Source of the DNA: JAAYCI01 sp964370045
GTDB taxonomy: Bacteria; Bacillota; Clostridia; Oscillospirales; Ruminococcaceae
Length of the DNA: 64,000 bases
NCBI GenBank assembly: GCA_964370045.1
Contig: CAYJGZ010000015.1
Span: 1 to 64,000 of the forward strand
Direction of reading: 5' to 3'
The notes under the pieces were generated by a model. That model saw nothing but the letters and a program-made list of their open reading frames with translations. It did not search any database and was not told the DNA's origin. Numbering within the stretch: position 1 is the first letter of the stretch; each line of letters begins with the position of its first letter. This document shows, piece by piece, positions 9,454-16,787 of this stretch. Made by a program: the position numbers and the translations under genes.

Positions 9454-9585
9454 GTTACTAATATATAACATGTAGAGATGTGAAGCGAAGCTAATATTAT
9501 AAATATATAACATCAAGGCCTTTTGGCAAGCAGAAAAGATGCTTTTTTATTGAAATAAAGGGCGATTAGGTTATAAATATATAAC
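9454..9585. promoter_or_regulatory. Three copies of a 16-bp AT-rich palindrome (GTTATAAATATATAAC)
   Basis: Copies at 9454-9469 (GTTACTAATATATAAC), 9496-9511 (ATTATAAATATATAAC) and 9570-9585 (GTTATAAATATATAAC) lie in the 220-bp gap between the GT-C gene's end and the flavoprotein gene's start. Each is nearly self-complementary. They may be operator sites or overlapping -10 elements for the flavoprotein gene. No regulator is adjacent. Confidence 0.4.
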
Positions 9586-9602
9586 TTTAGCTGTGCATGC
9601 TA

Positions 9603-11342
9603 TTAAATATCCTCCTGCGTCTGCTCTTTCCCAAAGACAGCCAGCCCCACAGCGCACAGCACAAGCAGTGCGGGCATGGCGGAGGAAAGGTACATAACAT
9701 ACGTGCCTATGCTAAATGAGGCGACCTCCATGTAGGCGGACACCACAAGGCGCAGCAGGTAGCTAAGCAAAAGCCCCAACATCAATACACCCAGCACAAG
9801 CTGTGGTGTGAGCTGTTTACTTTTGAATAAATCCACGCACCCACGCCGTAAAGCACGAGCCATCTGCCACAGAGCCAGCGCCAAAAGCGGCCATATTGCT
9901 ATGCGGTACAGCCACACAATCACATCGCAAAGGATGTACACGCTGTTTTGCACAAAGCTGTACTGTGGTATGTTTTCCACTGTATATTGTGTGGGCGAGT
10001 GCAAAAACGTCGCAACATCGTTTATCGCCTGCGGTGTGCCCTCGCTACGGGGAGCGGCGGCGGAGGAGTCCCAAAAGGTGAGCGTCGCCAAAAGGCTGTT
10101 GCCCATTTCGGCGATGGTAGGCGATAAAAGCGAAGCATCCCACTTTGGCAGTATGGAGGTGGAGGGCGTTTCACTGTTTAGGCGGCCCTCGCTTACGGCA
10201 AGGGCTATTTCGGTCTGCACCTGCCGCCAGTAGTCCTGCGCCGCCTGTGCGGTGGGGGCAAGCCCTGCGTAATCCGACGCAAGCTTGAGCGCATAGTAAA
10301 AGCTTCCGCCGAACTCATTCTCTTGGGTGCGATGCTTAAAGCCGTTTTTCACCGACCCCTCCTCAAGGTGGGGCAACAGGGGCGCAAGCGAGGGAACTTC
10401 CGCACACATTTTATAAAGGCTATCCATACTCACGGGACGTTGGGCTACAAACTCACCCTCGCTTTGGGAGACGGCCGTCATGGCGCCATACGCCCCCGAA
10501 AAAGAGCCATCGGTCAAGTCGGTTGCCAAAAAAACACCGTAGTGCGCATAATTCATGCCCATGTACGCAAGGAGTGTAGCGCCCCATATCACGAGCGAGA
10601 GGAGAGCCAAGAGCGCTTTGCGTATGCGCAAAACACTGCTTTTGCACAAAAAAGCACCCAGCCAAAACACCAAAAGTGCACACAGCACAAACACCATTAG
10701 CACAATGCCGTCCTCGCGCAAGAGCCATGCGCCTGCAAGCCCTACGCCAACACCTATGGCGCAAAAAGCACTGCCCAAAGTCTTTTTTTGGCAAAGGCGC
10801 AGGCACAGCCCCACCATGCCGGCAAACGCCAAAAGGCAAAATGCGGGGAAAATAGCATCCCGATAAGCACGCATGTTGAACTGTGCAAAGTTAAACGGCT
10901 GGAACACAAAAAAGCAAAACAGCACAAGTCGGCATAGCCTGCCGCGAAATAAGGGAGATAGCGCATACACCGCAAATGCGGCGCACGCCATGCCCAGGAC
11001 GGCGTTGGCCACCAAAAGCGGAATGCCCAAAACGTGCAAAAGTGCCAGCCACACCGCAAATCCCATGTGCTTTGCCATGGTGAATGCGCCGTAAGCGCCC
11101 AGCCAGTCGCCCTCCACCATGCTCTGTGCGGCACGTACCATGAGCATGTCGTCCAGCGCAGAGCTCTCGGGGAAGAGCTGTACACGCTGTGCGTACGCAA
11201 TCAAAAGCCTGCCACCCACGGCGGCGGCGAAAAGCAGTATGTAAAGCCACAGCGGCAGCTGTGCGCTCAAAAACCTACGCACGAGCCAAAGGGGGAGGGG
11301 CTGTTTTTTTGCTAAGGGCGAGGGCGCTTGTGTTTTGCTCAT
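9603..11342 (-). CDS. Multi-pass GT-C-like glycosyltransferase
   Basis: 579 residues with about ten hydrophobic segments. The N-terminal part after the first membrane segment has 'ESSALDDMLMVRAAQSMVEGDW', where the acidic pair in the first external loop is the usual catalytic site of GT-C enzymes that use lipid-linked sugars. A large non-membrane segment (about residues 275-450) separates two membrane blocks. The ATG at 11342 overlaps the stop of the preceding glycosyltransferase (ATGA), so translation is coupled. It is the last gene of the glycan cluster starting at 16134. The acceptor is unknown. Confidence 0.7.
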   Translation of the reverse strand: MSKTQAPSPLAKKQPLPLWLVRRFLSAQLPLWLYILLFAAAVGGRLLIAYAQRVQLFPESSALDDMLMVRAAQSMVEGDWLGAYGAFTMAKHMGFAVWLALLHVLGIPLLVANAVLGMACAAFAVYALSPLFRGRLCRLVLFCFFVFQPFNFAQFNMRAYRDAIFPAFCLLAFAGMVGLCLRLCQKKTLGSAFCAIGVGVGLAGAWLLREDGIVLMVFVLCALLVFWLGAFLCKSSVLRIRKALLALLSLVIWGATLLAYMGMNYAHYGVFLATDLTDGSFSGAYGAMTAVSQSEGEFVAQRPVSMDSLYKMCAEVPSLAPLLPHLEEGSVKNGFKHRTQENEFGGSFYYALKLASDYAGLAPTAQAAQDYWRQVQTEIALAVSEGRLNSETPSTSILPKWDASLLSPTIAEMGNSLLATLTFWDSSAAAPRSEGTPQAINDVATFLHSPTQYTVENIPQYSFVQNSVYILCDVIVWLYRIAIWPLLALALWQMARALRRGCVDLFKSKQLTPQLVLGVLMLGLLLSYLLRLVVSAYMEVASFSIGTYVMYLSSAMPALLVLCAVGLAVFGKEQTQEDI

Positions 11343-12265
11343 ACGATTTTTTCCACCGACTCCACGAGATATTTTTGCCTATTAAAGGTCATTTCCACAA
11401 GTAAGCTAAGGTACTTCAGCACAAAGGCAAACAGCACAAACACCCCAAAAAAGCCACCCGTCATCATGAGCATGGTGGTGGTCCAGCCGGGGGCAGGCTC
11501 CACAAAGCCGCCAAAGAACACCACCGCAATGTACACAACAGCGCCCACCATAAATAACAGCATGACCAGCGCAATGATGATGGAGACTTTGTAGGCAAGG
11601 CTTGTGTATAGCATCAGCGAGTCACTCGCACGGGAAAAGCGGAGCTTTTGCGTGCCTGCGCTCAGCTTGCCCTCGTACAGCAGGGTGTGCATACGCAGGC
11701 CGCAGGAGGCATACGCCGCCTTGCGGTAGGGCATGGTGGGCGAAAGGCTGTGCACCCTGTTCACCGCCCTGCGGCTTAAAAGCCGAAAAACATCGGTGCG
11801 CAGTGAATATTTAGAGCCGCTGGCGGAATTAAACAGCCTGTAAAAGAGCGATGTGGAAAAGCTGCGGTTTTTTTGCGGCGACACCCTGACAATATCATTG
11901 CCCTCTATGCAGCTGTCGTACGCTTCGTTTATTAGCGAGGCATCATACGGCATCTCCATCGTGTCGAACTCATACACAAAGTCGCCCACTGCCGCATCCA
12001 GCCCTGCGTTCATCGCAAGCTCCAGCCCCTGCTTTAGGCTTAGGTGTATCATGCTCACCGGCGGCTTTTGGCTAAGTTCCTCCAAAAAGCGGCGCACCTC
12101 GCCCTCCGTGTCGTCGCAGGAGGCGTCCTCCACAAAGATAAGCTCGTAATTTTCAAACCTTGAGGATAGCGTTTGGTTAAGCGCCGTCAAAAATGCGTAT
12201 GCGTGCTGACGCTCCTCCCCAAGGTAGATGACAGCGGAGACATAGTTTTTTTCTTTGTGAGTCAC
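11339..12265 (-). CDS. Family 2 glycosyltransferase with C-terminal membrane anchor
   Basis: 308 residues. The GT-A nucleotide-binding half shows 'YELIFVEDASCDDTEGEVRRFLEEL', the normal 'D.S.D.T' motif, and 'GDFVYEFDTMEMPYDASLI' at the place of the metal motif, where the usual DxD is replaced by EFDT. Two strong membrane segments near residues 225-290 match the DPM1/GtrB layout, which loads a sugar onto a polyprenyl phosphate. Start is GTG at 12265, overlapping by one base the TAG of the upstream gene, with GAGGAGGTG as ribosome site. The lipid-linked sugar could feed the GT-C enzyme immediately downstream. Confidence 0.8.
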   Translation of the reverse strand: MTHKEKNYVSAVIYLGEERQHAYAFLTALNQTLSSRFENYELIFVEDASCDDTEGEVRRFLEELSQKPPVSMIHLSLKQGLELAMNAGLDAAVGDFVYEFDTMEMPYDASLINEAYDSCIEGNDIVRVSPQKNRSFSTSLFYRLFNSASGSKYSLRTDVFRLLSRRAVNRVHSLSPTMPYRKAAYASCGLRMHTLLYEGKLSAGTQKLRFSRASDSLMLYTSLAYKVSIIIALVMLLFMVGAVVYIAVVFFGGFVEPAPGWTTTMLMMTGGFFGVFVLFAFVLKYLSLLVEMTFNRQKYLVESVEKIV

Positions 12266-13380
12266 TACAGCACCTCCTCAAGGTCGTACACGGTGTTTAT
12301 CTTACCGCTTAAAACGCTGATAAATTTCGGCTCATCGCACATTATTCGCACAAGCGTGGGACGAGAGTCGTCCACTTCGCTTGCCTTTAGTATCGGCTTC
12401 ATGGAAAAAAGCGAGCCTTTGTACTCAAAGCCGTACTCCTCTTTTAGGTACTTGCGTGCAAGGCTGTTCATCTGTGGCCATGCGCTTTTGGGGCGGGCGG
12501 CGCAGGAGTTGCAGTTAGCAAGAAAGCTCGGCGTGCACCCTGCGTCGCTGTGCGCTTGACATGAAAAGGTGGGCAGTGCGTCCTTGCTCACCAAATGCGG
12601 CGTAAACGTGACGCTGGTGAGCGAGTGTAGCCCCGTGTGGCCGAACGGCATCACCGAAAAAAACGGCCCGTCCATCACCGTGAGGCCCACCTGCTTTAGC
12701 TTTTCTTTAGCATCGCACAAAATCATCTCGCACAGCTCGTACTTTATGCCAAACGGCGCAAAGCCTGCCAGGGCGTTCACCTCGTTCACCGAGGCGTATG
12801 TGGCATTTAGCAGGGTGGGGGCGCTCTCGCACTCCCCTTTTGCGGTGTGAACGCTCCAGCTTGTGCCGCCTTTTTCAATGCCCACCACCGCACAATTAAA
12901 GCGCATCTGCACGTTTGGCATCAGCGCAATTTCATCCAGCAAAATCCTGCGCAAAATCGCTGCATCGTAGGTGTACTCGGTGGTGATAAAAGCGCCGTCG
13001 CACATGCCGTCATTAAAGTACTTGCTCGGCGAAATCTCATCACAGCGGATGCTTGCCGCTGTGCAAAACCGCCTGAACTCGGCGGCGTTTGTCCAGCTGA
13101 AGTGTGCGCTTGTGGCGTATATTTTCTCAAAGTCGCTTTTTATACACTGCGGAAAATCCTCGACAAAGCGATTAAAATACCCTGCACTGTGTTTCGCTGT
13201 GTACAGGCTTCGGGGGTAGTGGTATCCCATGTGCACCCGTGCCTGGTTTATGGTGGTGGCACGCAAAAACGCACCCTCGTCCTTTTCGAGGAGCATCACA
13301 CGCTGCCCCCTGCGGCCGCAGTGGCGCGCGGCGTAAAGGCCGTACAGCCCTGCTCCGATTATGATGATGTCGTAGGGCAA
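12265..13380 (-). CDS. DAO-type FAD-dependent oxidoreductase
   Basis: 371 residues. 'DIIIIGAGLYGLYAARHCGRRGQRVMLLEKDEG' is the N-terminal FAD-binding motif, and 'ATTINQARVHMGYHYPRSLYTA' resembles D-amino-acid-oxidase/glycerol-3-phosphate-oxidase-type proteins. The start is TTG at 13380 with AAAGGAGG eight bases upstream. It is coupled to the downstream glycosyltransferase by overlap. Proteins of this kind occur in polysaccharide clusters, where they may oxidise a sugar or amino-sugar precursor; the substrate here cannot be read from sequence. Confidence 0.75.
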   Translation of the reverse strand: MPYDIIIIGAGLYGLYAARHCGRRGQRVMLLEKDEGAFLRATTINQARVHMGYHYPRSLYTAKHSAGYFNRFVEDFPQCIKSDFEKIYATSAHFSWTNAAEFRRFCTAASIRCDEISPSKYFNDGMCDGAFITTEYTYDAAILRRILLDEIALMPNVQMRFNCAVVGIEKGGTSWSVHTAKGECESAPTLLNATYASVNEVNALAGFAPFGIKYELCEMILCDAKEKLKQVGLTVMDGPFFSVMPFGHTGLHSLTSVTFTPHLVSKDALPTFSCQAHSDAGCTPSFLANCNSCAARPKSAWPQMNSLARKYLKEEYGFEYKGSLFSMKPILKASEVDDSRPTLVRIMCDEPKFISVLSGKINTVYDLEEVL

Positions 13381-13466
13381 GGCGAGCCTCCTTTACGGCG
13401 CATTGTTAAATTGATTTTAGGTGTGATGTAGGACAAGATGACCCCCACCGCAGGCGTAGATACAAT

Positions 13467-13498
13467 GCAAAAAAGCAAACAAGCTTTTTTGTTTGCGC
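13467..13498 (-). terminator. Terminator-like hairpin within the glycan cluster
   Basis: Minus strand GCAAACAA-AAAAGC-TTGTTTGC followed by TTTTTT. It lies 20 bases past the stop of the 13518-14309 glycosyltransferase and before the oxidoreductase gene, so it may split the cluster or lower expression of the last three genes. Confidence 0.65.
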
Positions 13499-13517
13499 TA
13501 CGTTAATCCATGCACTT

Positions 13518-14309
13518 TCACGGCGCATACCTGCCCATTGCGTTGTGCATCAAAATTTTCAAAAGGTTCGCATTGCCGGATATGCCGTGTATTTTTGTGG
13601 GTACAGCGCCTTTTTGGGGGTATACTCTCGCCACGGGCACTTCGCAGGTGCGCATACCAAGGCGGCTCGCCCGTGTGCTTAGGTATGCCAGCAGCTCGTA
13701 CCCTACAAACACGTCTCGCAGTGGCTGTACGCCCGGGTGGGTCAAATACCTGCGTGAGTACGCACGAAATGCGTTTGTGGTGTCGGTGAATAGCTCACCC
13801 GCGACAACGCTTGTAAAGGGCGCATGAATAAGGCGCACCGCCAAAAGCCGAGAGAGCGGTGTGTTCACCCCGATGCCGCCACGCACAAAGCGGCTTCCTT
13901 GCACAAAGTCGTAGCCCTCGTTTAGCTTTTTTATAAATCGGGGCAGGCTCTCTATGCTGTCCTTGTTGTTGCCATCTATGGTGAGCACGCCCTCGTATCC
14001 ACGCTGTAGCGCCCAATATATGCCACACCTCAGCTGTGCGCCCTGCTTTCCCTCGCCCGTCTTTACAAGCAGGGTGCACACGCCCACATCACGCAGCTTT
14101 TGCTCCTCACAGCTTCCGTCGGTACTGCCGCCGTCGCATATGATGATGTCTGCCAGCCTGTGTATTCCTGCACGCTTTGCACGCAAAAGCTGCGCCGCAA
14201 TGCGTCCGTTTTCGTTTATCACGGGGATGAGCAGGCAGTAGCGTGAACGCTTTTCAAAAAATACGGACGCCTCAAAGCTGGGCACTCCGCAAACACCCGA
14301 TACGGTCAT
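13518..14309 (-). CDS. DPM1-like family 2 glycosyltransferase
   Basis: 263 residues. 'YCLLIPVINENGRIAAQLLRA' opens the GT-A fold, 'ADIIICDGGSTDGS' is the nucleotide-binding motif, and 'YEGVLTIDGNNKDSIESL' carries the metal-binding 'DGNNKD', the form seen in dolichol-phosphate mannose synthases. 'FVQGSRFVRGG' matches the family's acceptor loop. There is no membrane anchor. The ATG at 14309 has AGAGGTG upstream. It follows the isomerase gene by 101 bases. Confidence 0.85.
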   Translation of the reverse strand: MTVSGVCGVPSFEASVFFEKRSRYCLLIPVINENGRIAAQLLRAKRAGIHRLADIIICDGGSTDGSCEEQKLRDVGVCTLLVKTGEGKQGAQLRCGIYWALQRGYEGVLTIDGNNKDSIESLPRFIKKLNEGYDFVQGSRFVRGGIGVNTPLSRLLAVRLIHAPFTSVVAGELFTDTTNAFRAYSRRYLTHPGVQPLRDVFVGYELLAYLSTRASRLGMRTCEVPVARVYPQKGAVPTKIHGISGNANLLKILMHNAMGRYAP

Positions 14310-14410
14310 ACATGCACCTCTGTGAAAAAGTAGCGATAAATCGCTGTATTTTTATTGCCTGTTTGTACAAATGCTATCGAAATATACAATGTGTAAAATT
14401 TTCGAGTGAC

Positions 14411-15205
14411 CTACCCAAAAACTTCCGCCACATACTTTGCCACTTCCAAGACAGTTTCCACAGGCTGTTTTGCCTGCTCGATGGAAACATACCCCTCGTA
14501 GCCGCCACTGCGCAGGCGCTGTGCCACCTCGGCGTGAAGATTGCGCCGTGCCGCATCGCTACCCACCGCCGCAAGGTACGGCTCGCTCACGTGCAGGTGG
14601 TTCACAAGGCGCACCACCTCCTCGGTGAGCAACTGTGCGCTCTCGCCGTTTTGTAGCATGGTGCCTATGTCGAGGTTTAGCCTAAAGCCCGGGCGGTTTA
14701 CCCTTTTCACCATCGCAATGGCATCGGGGGTGTTTGTTATAAAGTTTGTGCCGTATATTTCGGGGTTCGCCTCCAGCGCCAGCACCGTGTGGCAGCGTGC
14801 GGCGGCGTCGGCCAGCTCCTCAAAAAAAGGCACTGCCGCATCTGCGCTCTCGCCCTGTGGCAGCGTGCGGTTTTTCGGACAGCCGAACACTAAGTTTTTG
14901 CAGCCCATGCTCTGCGCAAACACAAACGCTTTTTTTGTGTACTCCAAAAAAAACTGCCGCTCTGCGCCGAAAATACTGCCGCTTTGGCCGTACCATATGC
15001 TCTGCATACTGCACACCGAAAGGCCGTATTTTTCCTTCATGTCCGCCGCAAAGCTCGCCGCACGCTGTGGTGCATCGTAAGGCTCCTGCCCCACGGCGAT
15101 GGTGGGCGCTATCTCAATGCCGCAAAAGCCAAGCTCGCTGAGTGCCGAGAGCACCGCAGGCCCCTCCTCTGCCGCCCAGCCTATTTGGGATGCGCAAAGT
15201 TTCAT
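14411..15205 (-). CDS. Sugar phosphate isomerase/epimerase (xylose isomerase-like TIM barrel)
   Basis: 264 residues, the usual length of the AP_endonuc_2/xylose-isomerase-like family. Recognisable are the first strand 'MKLCASQIGWAAEEG', 'FCGIEIAPTIAVG', the glutamate 'LALEANPEIYGTNFITNT' and 'FRLNLDIGTMLQNGE', where Glu and Asp are metal ligands, and 'YVSIEQAKQP' near the end. The start at 15205 overlaps the previous stop (ATGA) and has GGAGGTG upstream. It probably isomerises or dehydrates a sugar intermediate; the substrate is unknown. Confidence 0.8.
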   Translation of the reverse strand: MKLCASQIGWAAEEGPAVLSALSELGFCGIEIAPTIAVGQEPYDAPQRAASFAADMKEKYGLSVCSMQSIWYGQSGSIFGAERQFFLEYTKKAFVFAQSMGCKNLVFGCPKNRTLPQGESADAAVPFFEELADAAARCHTVLALEANPEIYGTNFITNTPDAIAMVKRVNRPGFRLNLDIGTMLQNGESAQLLTEEVVRLVNHLHVSEPYLAAVGSDAARRNLHAEVAQRLRSGGYEGYVSIEQAKQPVETVLEVAKYVAEVFG

Positions 15206-16134
15206 TTCGCACCTCCAAAGTAGCTATTCGCAAACTTTGCAATGTCCGCCGCCACCTGCTTGCGGCTCGCAAGATAATCGCCACTGCCGCCAAGAACACC
15301 TGCGTGTCGGGTGCGCATGTCGTACTGCGGCGGTGGCTTGGGCAGCTCGTTTTTGAACTGCTTGCCAAAGAGTTCTTCGTACAAAAACGCCGCCTCGATA
15401 GGCTGTGTGGCAAGGTTCACAAGGCGAAGCTCCTTCGCAAGGCACAGCTGTATGTGCTCCCACAGCCGCTCAAGGTTGTAAAACTGAAAAACAGCACGGC
15501 TGTCCGTAAAGCACAGCGCATTAAAGTCGCTGTTTTTGTAAAACTCTCGCAGGGCGCTTGCCTGCTCGCTTTGCAGGGGCACAAGGCGGTAAAATCCGCC
15601 TGCATCCGCCCTGTAGCTTTGCGCCACAAGCTCGCTTTTTTTACAAAGTTGTGCGTATTTTTCCGCCGTCAAAGCGGAGGGCGTGAGCGTGAAAGCATCA
15701 AAGATAAAGTTCTTCTTCAGCCCCGCCCCAAATAGCCCCGGCAGGCGCAGTATGAGCGCATCTGGGTACTCCTTGCGCACCCACTTTTCCAGCTCATAGC
15801 GGTTTTTGCCGTAGGCGGCGTTGTCCTCCTCGGCAGGGCTGTCCTCGTACACCTCGTATGGGCGCTTGTACACATCCACCGTGCTTATGAGCACCAGGCG
15901 CTGGGGGCGCATCCTGCGGATGTTTTGCAGTGCATTCTCCGCCTGCGCAAGGTCCGCCTTGGGGTTTGAGTTCGCCAAAAACTTTTCGCTGGGCATACCG
16001 CTGTATACCACAAGGCCGTTGTCCGCGCCAAAGCTTTCGGATATGTCGGACGAATGGTACGCCGCATCAAACTTGTGCGAGCGCAAGAGGTTTCCCCCCA
16101 CAAATCCGGTACATCCCACAAGCGTGTGTTTCAC
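15202..16134 (-). CDS. NAD-dependent epimerase/dehydratase (extended SDR family)
   Basis: 310 residues. The Rossmann motif is GCTGFVG (residues 8-14), followed by 'LVLISTVDVYKRP' with the catalytic Ser/Thr region. The active-site Tyr is in 'AAYGKNRYELEKW'. In normal family members the motif is YxxxK (YGKSK); here position +4 is Arg. Either Arg substitutes, the adjacent Tyr/Lys pair (YELEK) serves, or activity is altered. It is the first gene of the six-gene glycan cluster and overlaps the next by four bases. It is expected to act on a nucleotide-sugar. Confidence 0.75.
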   Translation of the reverse strand: MKHTLVGCTGFVGGNLLRSHKFDAAYHSSDISESFGADNGLVVYSGMPSEKFLANSNPKADLAQAENALQNIRRMRPQRLVLISTVDVYKRPYEVYEDSPAEEDNAAYGKNRYELEKWVRKEYPDALILRLPGLFGAGLKKNFIFDAFTLTPSALTAEKYAQLCKKSELVAQSYRADAGGFYRLVPLQSEQASALREFYKNSDFNALCFTDSRAVFQFYNLERLWEHIQLCLAKELRLVNLATQPIEAAFLYEELFGKQFKNELPKPPPQYDMRTRHAGVLGGSGDYLASRKQVAADIAKFANSYFGGAK

Positions 16135-16223
16135 GGTATTTCCCCCTTTTTTGTGCTGAACAGCGGTGCTAAATGCACTGCGGTGTTGCCCTAAGGCTTT
16201 TTACAAATTATACCCATAAAGGG

Positions 16224-16268
16224 CAAAAAAAACAAGGTGGTGGGCTTTGTGGGCTACACCTCCTTGTG
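16224..16268 (-). terminator. Terminator after the TfoX-like gene
   Basis: Minus strand ACAAGGAGGTG ... CACCACCTTGT followed by TTTTTTTT. It separates the TfoX-like gene from the glycan cluster. Confidence 0.75.
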
Positions 16269-16298
16269 CGGTATGTTTTGCTTGAGCGGACACATCCC

Positions 16299-16631
16299 CT
16301 ACACGTCCGCTTTCGGCTTTTTCTTTTTGGGCTTTGGCAGGGGGGTGTTCTCTACCAAAATAGGTATAATTTCCTCGCACAGCTCGCCGTCCTCAATGTC
16401 CAAGATATAGTGCTCCTTCGCACTTTTATAGGGAATGCCGCAGGGGGCATCCTTCATTTTTTCCTCGAGCACCGCAAGCTTTTTTACGTACACGGTGCTC
16501 TCGCACACAAGCAGTATGGGCTTGTCCTGTACATACACCATGTACTCGCCAAACATTTTTCTGTAGCGCACGTCCCATGCGCCCTTTATCTGCTCGCACA
16601 CAAACTCTATGTAATCCTGCGAAGTTGCCAT
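16299..16631 (-). CDS. TfoX N-terminal domain protein
   Basis: 110 residues from the ATG at 16631, which has AAAAGGAG ten bases upstream; an in-frame start 99 bases earlier lacks a site and would run through the hairpin at 16695. 'YRKMFGEYMVYVQDKPILLVCESTVYVKK' is the TfoX/Sxy N-terminal fold ('R.MFG.Y..Y.....' signature). The C-terminus is a lysine/proline tail (PKPKKKKPKADV). In gamma-proteobacteria TfoX switches on competence; stand-alone N-domain proteins in Firmicutes have no settled role. Confidence 0.8.
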   Translation of the reverse strand: MATSQDYIEFVCEQIKGAWDVRYRKMFGEYMVYVQDKPILLVCESTVYVKKLAVLEEKMKDAPCGIPYKSAKEHYILDIEDGELCEEIIPILVENTPLPKPKKKKPKADV

Positions 16632-16694
16632 GGTAAAAGCTCCTTTTGGTTTTTGGTGGGGTGAAAAGTTGTGTTGCGGATAAAGGTGTTTATT

Positions 16695-16731
16695 CGTGTT
16701 TCCTCCCCGCCGCAGGCGGGGAGGAAACACG
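16695..16731. repeat. Solo 17-bp-stem GC hairpin resembling the MITE core
   Basis: Perfect inverted repeat: arm CGTGTTTCCTCCCCGCC, loop GCA, complementary arm. It has the same build as the hairpin at the centre of the elements at 4836, 18526, 45676 and 61815, but there are no GGGAGTG ends around it. No T-run follows on either side. It lies between dacF and the TfoX-like gene. Confidence 0.7.
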
Positions 16732-16787
16732 GTTTACCCTATTTAAGATTAGCAATACCTGTGTGGAATAATTTCAGCAGGGACACA

